Shown: positions 1 through 5,853, counted from the stretch's first letter. The stretch is DNA of 8,209 nt from Nanobdellota archaeon (GCA_016784245.1 JADHVA010000031.1:1-8209); one strand, 5' to 3'. The notes: a model not told the origin generated them from the sequence alone. Program-made: numbers and translations.

Positions 1-150
1 CCCATTCAAAACTAAATCTGTATGATACTTTTTAGCATAAGAAAAATTATTTCTAATAACTTGACACAAAAGATCTTCTTCTACTAAATCATCAGTATTA
101 GTTCCAGATCCAGCTTCAATATCACTAAAGATCAAAGTAAGTTTATCCAT
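1..150 (-). CDS. Metallophosphoesterase-like protein, N-terminal fragment (gene runs off the left edge)
   Basis: Reading the minus strand from the ATG at 150-148 gives 50 open codons up to the window edge. The visible peptide starts MDKLTLIFSDIEAGSG, continues with an acidic DD/EED stretch, and ends LVLNG at the edge. This is the layout of the calcineurin-like metallophosphoesterase N-terminus: a strand leading into the first metal motif (normally DxH, followed by a Gly-rich turn), then a helix and a strand leading to the GD motif, whose Asp would be the next residue. The first motif reads Asp-Ile-Glu instead of Asp-x-His. Glu could still bind metal, and this may be a subfamily trait. The substrate cannot be told from 50 residues. 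The start is supported by a TATA box centred 26.5 bp upstream. It is transcribed divergently from the gene at 252. Confidence 0.6.
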   Translation of the reverse strand, partial: MDKLTLIFSDIEAGSGTNTDDLVEEDLLCQVIRNNFSYAKKYHTDLVLNG

Positions 151-172
151 AATAATATAAGCCCTAATCTAA

Positions 173-180
173 TTTATAAA
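173..180 (-). promoter_or_regulatory. TATA box of the metallophosphoesterase gene
   Basis: The palindromic octamer TTTATAAA is centred 26.5 bp upstream of the ATG at 150. That spacing fits an archaeal TATA box driving a leaderless transcript. The box is in the 101-bp divergent intergenic region shared with the gene at 252. Confidence 0.6.
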
Positions 181-220
181 ACTTATCTATAAAAAATGTT
201 TAAAATAAGAAAAAGATAGT

Positions 221-228
221 TTTAAATA
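221..228 (+). promoter_or_regulatory. TATA box of the gene at 252
   Basis: TTTAAATA lies centred 27.5 bp upstream of the ATG at 252, with no Shine-Dalgarno sequence between. The spacing matches the other leaderless promoters of the window. Other A/T runs nearby (for example at 186-208) could compete, so the box is chosen on spacing. Confidence 0.5.
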
Positions 229-251
229 ACATCATTTTAAAAATTAATTTT

Positions 252-659
252 ATGTATTTCGCACAATTACAACTCCCAAAAGGAAAAACTCCATCAGATT
301 TAGAAAAGCTAGTTACAAGTTTTCTTAAAGAAATAGAAGCAAAAATAATTCAAGATAATATTATAGGTATTCAAAACCATAGATTTTATGAAATCCTAAA
401 TAAAGGTGCTATACATTATATACATTCTCAAAGAGGTAACGACATTCATATACACTTACATATTGAAACTGAAGGAGAAGAAAGAACCCATAAAGAAACA
501 TATTCTGCTGGCTTCTTATGTTTATTAGGCTTTGATGAAACAACAGAATATTATGCAAATCTTAAATCTAAATTAGATTTAACATTAGATTCATATTTAA
601 TTAAGCAAGCACTACCATACATAAAACAAATGCCATCAGTAATGATTAGGGACAATTAA
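252..659 (+). CDS. Hypothetical protein, 135 aa, unknown function
   Basis: I do not recognise this protein. It starts with a short strand (MYFAQLQLP), then a Lys/Glu-rich helix at about residues 14-35 (SDLEKLVTSFLKEIEAKII), then an alternating segment at 52-72 containing HIHLHIETE, which looks like a beta-strand with several histidines. The C-terminal half (85-126) is predominantly helical. There is no signal peptide, no obvious transmembrane segment and no cysteine pair arranged as a metal knuckle; the only Cys is residue 90. The His-rich strand could bind metal, but that is a guess. A leaderless promoter 27.5 bp upstream supports the ATG. It stands alone between the divergent metallophosphoesterase and FEN1, which has its own promoter, so it is probably monocistronic. 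Confidence 0.75.
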   Translation: MYFAQLQLPKGKTPSDLEKLVTSFLKEIEAKIIQDNIIGIQNHRFYEILNKGAIHYIHSQRGNDIHIHLHIETEGEERTHKETYSAGFLCLLGFDETTEYYANLKSKLDLTLDSYLIKQALPYIKQMPSVMIRDN

Positions 660-678
660 CTAATCTAAACACAAAAAC

Positions 679-686
679 TTTTTATA
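679..686 (+). promoter_or_regulatory. TATA box of the FEN1 operon
   Basis: TTTTTATA, preceded by an A-rich BRE-like stretch, is centred 26.5 bp upstream of the FEN1 ATG at 709. The distance predicts a leaderless mRNA. The T-run in the same box may also end transcription from the gene stopping at 659. Confidence 0.65.
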
Positions 687-708
687 CCCTTAATTCTAAA
701 AAACCTAC

Positions 709-1707
709 ATGGGAATTAAACTTACAGATTTAGTTGAAAAAAAACTTTTATCCTGGGATCAACTAAAAGGCAAAAAACTAGCAATAGATGCTCAAAATGT
801 AATATTTCAATTTCTTAGTTCTATCAGACAACAAGATGGAGCACCTTTAACTGATGATGATGGCAATATAACTTCTCATTTAATAGGTTTATTCTCAAGA
901 GTACCAAATTTAATGCAAAAAGGAATTACTCCAATATTTGTATTTGATGGTGAAGCTCCAGAATTAAAAGAAAAAACTAGAATTATTAGAAGAAAAAACA
1001 AAGCAAAAGCAAAAGAGAATTATATTCATGCAAAAGAAGAAGAAGATTTTGAACAAATGCACAAATATTCAAGACAACTCTCAGTTCTAAATGAAGATAT
1101 GATTGAAGAATCTAAGGAATTACTTAATGCATTAGGTTTACCAACTGTTCAAGCTCCTTCTGAAGCAGAAGCACAATGTGCACACATGTGTAAAAAGAAA
1201 ATGGTTTGGGCAACAGCTTCTCAAGATTATGACGCTTTACTTTTTGGATCTCCAAAACTTATACAAAATTTAACATTAGCAAAAACAAGAAAATTCCAAG
1301 GAAGAACCATCCCTGTATTTCCACAATTAATTGAACTTAATGAACTTTTAGAAAAATTAGAATTAAATCAAGAAGAACTAATTATTTTAGGAATTATGGT
1401 TGGTACAGATTTCAATCCAAAAGGAATTAAAGGGATAGGTCCAAAGAAAGCTCTAAAGTTATTACAATCTGGAAAAAAGTTTGAGAGAATATTTGAAGAG
1501 TTAGAAACAGACTTTGATTGGGAAGAAATACTTAATATTTTCAAAAAAATTCCTGTTGAGGATGAAAAACCAAAAGACCAACTTTATGATGCAGAAAAAA
1601 TTAAAGAAATTTTAATTGAAAGACATGATTTTTCAGAGGAAAGAGTTGATAAAACTTTATCAAAAATAAATAACAAAGAAAATTCATCATTAAAAAAATG
1701 GTTTTAA
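709..1707 (+). CDS. fen: Flap endonuclease FEN1
   Basis: A structure-specific 5' nuclease that removes 5' flaps during Okazaki-fragment maturation and long-patch base-excision repair, acting on DNA with the PCNA clamp. At 332 aa it is a normal archaeal length and co-linear with the family. The N domain begins MGIKLTDLV, with metal ligands D27 (LAIDAQN) and D80 (FVFDGE). The I domain supplies E152 and E154 (APSEAEAQC) and D173 and D175 (ASQDYDALLFG), and the last ligand is D234 (VGTDFNPKGI). The helix-three-turn-helix reads GIKGIGPKKALKLL at 239-252. The C-terminus NSSLKKWF is a PIP box whose usual first Gln is Asn. The start is fixed by the conserved MGI and by a TATA box at -26.5. The histidine phosphatase gene begins 3 bp after the stop, so the two are likely one transcript. 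Confidence 0.97.
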   Translation: MGIKLTDLVEKKLLSWDQLKGKKLAIDAQNVIFQFLSSIRQQDGAPLTDDDGNITSHLIGLFSRVPNLMQKGITPIFVFDGEAPELKEKTRIIRRKNKAKAKENYIHAKEEEDFEQMHKYSRQLSVLNEDMIEESKELLNALGLPTVQAPSEAEAQCAHMCKKKMVWATASQDYDALLFGSPKLIQNLTLAKTRKFQGRTIPVFPQLIELNELLEKLELNQEELIILGIMVGTDFNPKGIKGIGPKKALKLLQSGKKFERIFEELETDFDWEEILNIFKKIPVEDEKPKDQLYDAEKIKEILIERHDFSEERVDKTLSKINNKENSSLKKWF

Positions 1708-1710
1708 CAA

Positions 1711-2289
1711 ATGAAAATATACTTAGTGAGACATGGAGAATCTGAAGCTAATAAAAACAATATAACTCAAGGTCAACTAGATTCTCCTTTAACTGAAAAA
1801 GGAATTGAACAAGCAAAAGCTTTAGCAAATAGATTAAAAAATACAAAATTAGATTTAGCCTTTTCTAGTGATTTACAAAGAGCATCAAAAACTGCTGAAG
1901 AAATTTTAAAATTTCACCCATTCTTAAAATTAAATCAAAAAAAAGAACTAAGAGAAATGTCAAAAGGAAAATATGAAGGAAAAAACCGAAAACATTTCTA
2001 TGAGGAATTAGCTAGACAAAATATTCTTTATTGTTATTTTAGACCTGAAGGAGGAGAAAATTATTTAGATTATCTACCTAAACTTTCAGAATTCTACAAC
2101 AATCTGCCAGACAAAAATATTTTAATTGTAGCTCATGGAGGTTCAATAATTTGTTCAATCCTACATTTACTAAATACTCCTATAGAAGAATATAGGCAAT
2201 TCCAAACAAATAACACTTCTCTAACAATAATAAATAATAATCACTTAGAACTATTTAACTGTACAGAACATCTTTCTAAAACTTTATAA
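1711..2289 (+). CDS. Histidine phosphatase family protein (phosphoglycerate mutase-like)
   Basis: A cytosolic member of the histidine phosphatase (branch 1) superfamily, which transfers phosphate through a phospho-histidine intermediate. The N-terminal signature LVRHGESEAN carries R7 and the nucleophile H8. R57 lies in SSDLQRASKTAE, E82 in LREMSKGKYEG is the expected proton donor, and H142 is in IVAHGGSI, so all catalytic positions are present. At 192 aa it is closer to CobC/GpmB-type phosphatases than to the roughly 250-aa glycolytic GpmA mutase, so a phosphatase on a small phosphometabolite is more likely than glycolytic mutase activity. The substrate cannot be read from sequence. It starts 3 bp after the FEN1 stop with neither a TATA box at -27 nor a clear Shine-Dalgarno site, so it probably depends on the FEN1 transcript. 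Confidence 0.92.
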   Translation: MKIYLVRHGESEANKNNITQGQLDSPLTEKGIEQAKALANRLKNTKLDLAFSSDLQRASKTAEEILKFHPFLKLNQKKELREMSKGKYEGKNRKHFYEELARQNILYCYFRPEGGENYLDYLPKLSEFYNNLPDKNILIVAHGGSIICSILHLLNTPIEEYRQFQTNNTSLTIINNNHLELFNCTEHLSKTL

Positions 2290-2290
2290 A
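2283..2290 (+). promoter_or_regulatory. TATA box of the transglutaminase-like gene, inside the preceding gene's end
   Basis: TTTATAAA overlaps the last sense codon and the stop codon of the histidine phosphatase and is centred 27.5 bp upstream of the ATG at 2314. The third gene of the run therefore probably has its own leaderless transcript even though the intergenic gap is only 24 bp. Confidence 0.55.
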
Positions 2291-2313
2291 GAAGAAATAA
2301 ATTATTTTCAACA

Positions 2314-3429
2314 ATGAAAAAAGCCACAAAAAAAGCTTTAAAGAAAACAATAATTTTCATCTTAACAATAATAATTTTACTAGCTTTGGCTACATCTCTT
2401 TATTTTACTTATTATAATTCTACAGACCCTATTGTAATCAAATTTGACAAAGACTGTGAATGGGAATCTTTAGTACCTGGAGAATTAAAACTAACAATAG
2501 AAAATGATGAATTTATTATTATTGGTACAGATGGAACTAATACAGACTATAATGAATTAGAATCTAACTCATGTGTTTTAGAAATTGCCAAAGGTGATAG
2601 TATTAAAACTATGATAAGTGATCTTAAAGAAGATTTAAATTCTGCTAGAGATGAAAGAATAAAACAATTAAAATTAGATAGAACAGTTATCCAAAGAGAT
2701 GTATTTGACAGAGAAGAACTACAAGAATTACTTGAACAAGAAAATCCAGAAATAGATTGGCCTGGAGGTATAATTTCAGCATACCAACTTTATGTAACTC
2801 CTGAAGCAGATGCTGTACAAGATTTAGCAAATGAACTTGATGGCATCGCAGAAATTTATGCAGAATCTTTAGATTGGGTTTGGATGTCAGATTCAATGTT
2901 ATTAGGTGAAGAAGAAAAATGGTTATTTCCTCAAGAATTTTTAACAACAACAGCTACTCTTTCAACAAATCCACTTCAAATGATTGCAAGTGATTGTGAA
3001 GAACAAGCTAATGCTTTAGTTTCAATTTTAATTGCTGATGGATATGATCCTGAAAATATAAGAATTGTTCTAGGTATTGTAAACTTTGATGGTACTGTTG
3101 GTGGACATGCTTGGGTACAAGTTTATGAAGATGATAGATGGTTTGATGTAGAAGCTACAGCAGGAAATTATTATGATGAAACTGGCTTCACAGAAGTTGA
3201 CTCCTCAAGTATACCTTATGATTATTTCAAATATCATAATTATCCATCTGTAGAAATTTGGATGTATTACAACAATGAATATTTCTGGAATGAAATAACT
3301 CACAAAGGAAACTCTCCTCCACACTGGACTAAAGAATCAGGATCCTGGTTAGATGAAGATTTACAAACTTTTCAAGCACAAAGACCTAGAAGAGCTAGTG
3401 CCGATGTAATTTATCCTTTAAGGAGATAA
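2314..3429 (+). CDS. Membrane-anchored transglutaminase-like domain protein
   Basis: A 371-aa protein with a lysine-rich N-terminus (MKKATKKALKK), one hydrophobic segment at about residues 13-33, and a long acidic extracytoplasmic part. It should be an N-terminally anchored surface protein. The transglutaminase-like (papain-fold) core is at about 222-285: Cys228 in ASDCEEQANALV, His265 in VGGHAWVQV, and a final acidic residue in WFDVEATAG, where Glu280 sits at the position of the usual Asp (Asp278 is an alternative). This triad serves amide hydrolysis or crosslinking in the superfamily, so peptidase or peptide-modifying activity is plausible; the target is unknown. Residues 45-200 are unassigned, with two further cysteines (48 and 87) that could pair. 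A Trp/Tyr-rich segment follows the core. Its 3' end overlaps the convergent secreted-protein gene by 12 bp. Confidence 0.8.
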   Translation: MKKATKKALKKTIIFILTIIILLALATSLYFTYYNSTDPIVIKFDKDCEWESLVPGELKLTIENDEFIIIGTDGTNTDYNELESNSCVLEIAKGDSIKTMISDLKEDLNSARDERIKQLKLDRTVIQRDVFDREELQELLEQENPEIDWPGGIISAYQLYVTPEADAVQDLANELDGIAEIYAESLDWVWMSDSMLLGEEEKWLFPQEFLTTTATLSTNPLQMIASDCEEQANALVSILIADGYDPENIRIVLGIVNFDGTVGGHAWVQVYEDDRWFDVEATAGNYYDETGFTEVDSSSIPYDYFKYHNYPSVEIWMYYNNEYFWNEITHKGNSPPHWTKESGSWLDEDLQTFQAQRPRRASADVIYPLRR

Positions 3430-3915
3430 ACTATCTAAAAGACTTCCAACTTTATTTCTATATAATCCTGTAGTTTGATAAATTAAAGTAGGATTTTCAT
3501 TATATTTACTAAAATCAGCTACACTAATACAATTACTATTTTGTAAATCTGTATAAACGCAAGTTGCATATAATCCTTCAGAGTTATGAAATTCATCTTC
3601 AAATGAAAAAAACATATTCCTCCCACCAACTTTAAATCTAAAATTATAAATTATTTTATCTCCTTTTGACAAACCATTTTTATCTTTATCAAAAAAAACA
3701 ATTTCATCTAAATATACTGGAATTTTAAACCAATTTAAATATTGTAAATTTTGTTGAGAATATTGATTAACTGTATAAATTCTAGTATTTCTAACTTCTT
3801 CATACTCTCCACCTGTCAAAGCTTTATCCATAACCATAACACTAATCATATTAGGCTCATAAACTTCATCTGCCTTGGCCATACTCACAAAAGGTAGCAA
3901 TAATAATGGATTCAT
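3418..3915 (-). CDS. Small predicted secreted protein, unknown function
   Basis: A 165-aa protein of unknown family, read from the ATG at 3915. It opens with a hydrophobic leader (MNPLLLLPFVSMAKA, then Asp), which resembles a short signal peptide with an Ala-Lys-Ala cleavage site, so export is likely. The mature part is aromatic-rich and probably beta-stranded. Residues 76-86, DKDKNGLSKGD, resemble a DxDxNG calcium-binding loop of the EF-hand or TSP3-like kind. Cys119 and Cys129 are the only cysteines and could form a disulfide outside the cell. The frame stays open to an ATG at 3936, adding MIFLIFF and a stronger hydrophobic core. I chose 3915 because a TATA box is centred 26.5 bp upstream of it, as in the other genes, but only 5.5 bp upstream of 3936. 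Confidence 0.7.
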   Translation of the reverse strand: MNPLLLLPFVSMAKADEVYEPNMISVMVMDKALTGGEYEEVRNTRIYTVNQYSQQNLQYLNWFKIPVYLDEIVFFDKDKNGLSKGDKIIYNFRFKVGGRNMFFSFEDEFHNSEGLYATCVYTDLQNSNCISVADFSKYNENPTLIYQTTGLYRNKVGSLLDSLSP

Positions 3916-3937
3916 AAAAAATATCAAAAATATCATA

Positions 3938-3945
3938 TATTTAAA
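3938..3945 (-). promoter_or_regulatory. TATA box of the secreted-protein gene
   Basis: On the minus strand TTTAAATA is centred 26.5 bp upstream of the ATG at 3915. It lies in the divergent region shared with the methyltransferase promoter, the two boxes being about 41 bp apart. It favours the internal ATG at 3915 over the longer frame starting at 3936. Confidence 0.55.
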
Positions 3946-3978
3946 GATTTCACTTCTTCATCCCATAACCCAAAAAGA

Positions 3979-3986
3979 CTTTAAAC
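3979..3986 (+). promoter_or_regulatory. TATA box of the Trm5-like methyltransferase gene
   Basis: CTTTAAAC, preceded by an A-run and G/A that could serve as BRE, is centred 25.5 bp upstream of the ATG at 4008. The distance predicts a leaderless transcript. It is less canonical than the TTTATAAA boxes elsewhere in the window. Confidence 0.5.
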
Positions 3987-4007
3987 TCCTAATTTCTTAT
4001 TCTATCT

Positions 4008-4925
4008 ATGAAGTGCGCTAAAACGCTAAAGAAAAATGCTGAAAAATTAAAACAAAAATTAATCACAGCAAAGGCTTTATCTAGAGACTACAAAGCTCAT
4101 ATTGGCAAAAATCATATTTATTTTCCTATTTCAAAAGAAATCAAAGGTTTAGATATTGTTGACAAAAAATGTGAAAAAATAGAAAAAATAAACCTAAATT
4201 CAGGTTCTTATGACCAAGTTGGAGACATTGTAATTCTATCTCAGGATGCAAAAAAATCTGATGCTAAAGAAATTCTAAAAAGATCAAATATAAAAGTTGT
4301 ATTAAGAAGAAAAGGCAACTACCGTGGAGAATTTAGAACTTTAAAATTAGAATATTTAGCTGGTGAAAAAAGAAAAGAAACAATTCACAAAGAAAATGGA
4401 GTTCAAATGAAATTAAATCCTGAAGAGGTTTATTTTTCTCCAAGATTAAGTACTGAAAGATATAGAGTTACTACACAAGTTAAAGAGGGAGAAAAGGTTT
4501 TAGTTTTATTTTCTGGTGTTGCTCCATATCCATTAGTAATAGCTAAACATTCAAATCCAAAATTAATTGTTGCTGTAGAAAAAAATCCAATTGGACACAA
4601 ATATGCAGTTATGAATTGTAAAAAATATCCAAATATAGAATTATATAATGAAGATGCAAAAACTTTTACTTACAAAGAAAAATTTGACAGAATATTAATG
4701 CCTTTACCAAAGTCTGCTGAAGACTTTTTAGACAATGCAAAAAAGTTATTAAAAAAGAATGGAATTATTCACTTTTATGATTTTTTATCTGAAAAAGATA
4801 TACCTAATAAATCTATTGAAAAAATACAAAAACACATCAAAAACTTCAAAATTTTACATGTAGCAAAATGTGGACAATATGGTCCAGGAAAGCTTAGAAT
4901 TTGCTTAGATATTAGAGTTAATTAA
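4008..4925 (+). CDS. Trm5-like class I tRNA (guanine-37-N1) methyltransferase
   Basis: A 305-aa AdoMet-dependent methyltransferase of the Trm5/Tyw2 family. Trm5 makes m1G37 next to the tRNA anticodon and prevents frameshifting. The N-terminus (1-75) is a short, basic D1-like region containing HIYFPI. The RNA-binding D2 part holds R110 (GEFRTLKLEYLAGE) and the hallmark VYFSPRLSTERYR at 141-153, with Tyr142 and the putative general base Glu150. The Rossmann part binds AdoMet through VLVLFSGVAPYPLVIAK (164-180) and acidic E191 in VAVEKNP. The family's NLP motif reads MPLPKSAEDFL (231-241), with Pro at the position of the usual Asn. The end, YGPGKLRICLDIRV, is family-like. The YFSPRLSTER block favours Trm5 over Tyw2, but a wyosine-pathway variant cannot be excluded. 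It is preceded by its own TATA box and appears monocistronic. Confidence 0.85.
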   Translation: MKCAKTLKKNAEKLKQKLITAKALSRDYKAHIGKNHIYFPISKEIKGLDIVDKKCEKIEKINLNSGSYDQVGDIVILSQDAKKSDAKEILKRSNIKVVLRRKGNYRGEFRTLKLEYLAGEKRKETIHKENGVQMKLNPEEVYFSPRLSTERYRVTTQVKEGEKVLVLFSGVAPYPLVIAKHSNPKLIVAVEKNPIGHKYAVMNCKKYPNIELYNEDAKTFTYKEKFDRILMPLPKSAEDFLDNAKKLLKKNGIIHFYDFLSEKDIPNKSIEKIQKHIKNFKILHVAKCGQYGPGKLRICLDIRVN

Positions 4926-4942
4926 TTTTCTTTTTAAACTAA
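4926..4942 (+). terminator. Possible T-rich terminator after the Trm5-like gene
   Basis: Directly after the TAA stop the plus strand reads TTTTCTTTTT within the first 12 bases or so. T-tracts are sufficient to end transcription in many archaea. The T-run is short, the background is AT-rich, and no hairpin accompanies it, so this is a weak call. Confidence 0.35.
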
Positions 4943-4957
4943 AAAACTTTTGAGTGA

Positions 4958-5002
4958 TAACATACTTTTATAAAATAAAAACACCTTAAATATCGTATGT
5001 TA
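4958..5002. promoter_or_regulatory. Inverted repeat bracketing the HxlR promoter (candidate autoregulatory operator)
   Basis: TAACATAC at 4958-4965 is the exact reverse complement of GTATGTTA at 4995-5002. The 8-bp arms enclose 29 bp that hold the TATA box (4967-4974); the right arm covers the start codon at 4997, hence also the predicted transcription start. The left arm abuts the BRE side of the TATA box. A dimeric winged-helix repressor bound here would block both TBP/TFB loading and initiation. HxlR-type regulators often bind inverted repeats near their own promoters, so the adjacent gene product is the obvious candidate ligand; that link is inferred. Confidence 0.5.
4967..4974 (+). promoter_or_regulatory. 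TATA box of the HxlR-type regulator gene
   Basis: TTTATAAA is centred 26.5 bp upstream of the ATG at 4997. This is one of the best matches to the archaeal consensus in the window and implies a leaderless transcript. It lies between the two arms of the inverted repeat at 4958-5002. Confidence 0.65.
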
Positions 5003-5323
5003 GAAGCAAATATATCTCAGATAATTAAGAATGTAATTCACTTAGATACCATTTTTGGAAAATGGATTGTCTTGCTTTTATTATTAATTTATGCTTACGG
5101 ATCCATAAATTTTTATCAACTTAACAAAAGAGTTAATAAAATAACTCCAAAAGTTCTTTCAAACAAATTAAAGCATTTAGAAGAGATTGATTTAATTGGA
5201 AGAAAAATATTAATTGAACAACCTTTAAGAGTTGAATATTATATTACTCAAAAAGGTGAAGAATTTGTTGAAAACTTAATTAAAACTTTCAACTTAAAAT
5301 GTATTCTTCCAAAAAGGAATTAA
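4997..5323 (+). CDS. HxlR-family winged-helix transcriptional regulator
   Basis: A 108-aa DNA-binding protein of the HxlR type, usually a homodimer. The signature is present in order: FGKWIVLLLLLIYAYGSINF at 20-39 (the family's GGKW with a hydrophobic helix, then the Gly-x-x-x-Phe turn), the helix-turn-helix with recognition helix around KITPKVLSNKLKHLEEIDL (48-66), and the wing IGRKILIEQPLRVEYYIT (67-84) ending in the usual ThrxxGly (TQKG). It lacks the N-terminal Cys-Pro seen in many bacterial members; its single Cys is residue 101, so redox sensing through that motif is unlikely. The start is supported by a TATA box at -26.5. An 8-bp inverted repeat over the promoter suggests autoregulation. 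It converges on the metalloprotease gene, overlapping by 4 bp; its regulon is unknown. Confidence 0.88.
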   Translation: MLEANISQIIKNVIHLDTIFGKWIVLLLLLIYAYGSINFYQLNKRVNKITPKVLSNKLKHLEEIDLIGRKILIEQPLRVEYYITQKGEEFVENLIKTFNLKCILPKRN

Positions 5324-5853
5324 AAAACTCCTTGAAGTCCTTCCCACATTTCTGATGCAGCTCCAGTTATACTTGGCAAACCTAAATATGCACTTCTAAA
5401 AAAAGGCACATCGTGAAAAGCACAAGCAAAAGCTTCAGCAATAACTTCATCAACAAATAATCTACATCCAACAAAAGTAACTCCTGCATAAGCTAAAGGT
5501 TTTATAGATTTATTACTAATAGCTTGTTGAACACCTAATGTAACTATTAAAGCACTCAATCCATAAGAAACCCAATAAGAATCTGCATGACCCAGTTCAT
5601 GTGCTAATGTTTGTGCCATTAAGTCTCCTCTTGAATCTGATTGTGTTAAAGCAATATAACTTGGATCTGGATCTCTAATAGTAATTTCTTTTCCTAATGG
5701 ATCAATATATCCTGCTAAACTAAAAAAACCATCTGACTCTTCAAAATTAACTTTAAACTCTTGTCCATAAATATTTTCAACAGTTTTCCCATTATAATTT
5801 ATATCCCATCCTTTATTTTTTATTTCTTCTAAAATTTCTGACTCTAAACTCAT
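5320..5853 (-). CDS. Putative zinc metalloprotease (HELGH) with hydrophobic insert
   Basis: A 177-aa protein with a zincin active site: TLAHELGHADSYW puts the HExxH at residues 85-89 (zinc ligands H85 and H89, catalytic E86). A gluzincin-like third ligand is likely in VDEVIAEAFACAF, E136 or E140, resembling the Glu-x-x-Ala-x-x-x-Ala pattern of small metallopeptidases. Between the HExxH and that Glu lie two hydrophobic stretches (about 96-109 and 118-134) that could form a membrane hairpin or a buried helical insert. The N-terminal 80 residues contain SLAGYIDPLGKEITIRDPD, probably beta-strands leading to the active-site helix. The substrate is unknown. The ATG at 5853 is secure: it follows a strong Shine-Dalgarno site, and an in-frame TAG lies 12 bases upstream. 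It is the only gene here with such a leader. Confidence 0.78.
   Translation of the reverse strand: MSLESEILEEIKNKGWDINYNGKTVENIYGQEFKVNFEESDGFFSLAGYIDPLGKEITIRDPDPSYIALTQSDSRGDLMAQTLAHELGHADSYWVSYGLSALIVTLGVQQAISNKSIKPLAYAGVTFVGCRLFVDEVIAEAFACAFHDVPFFRSAYLGLPSITGAASEMWEGLQGVF

Noticed and set aside
182..221. Imperfect inverted repeat in the divergent region (ACTTATCT and AGATAGTT)
   Set aside because: The arms match only with a one-base gap and are A/T-dominated, which is expected by chance in this composition.
2687..2950. Minus-strand open frame of 87 codons, Leu-rich
   Set aside because: It lies wholly inside the transglutaminase-like gene on the opposite strand, is composed mainly of Leu, Ile and His as expected from antisense of an acidic AT-rich gene, and has no matching family features.
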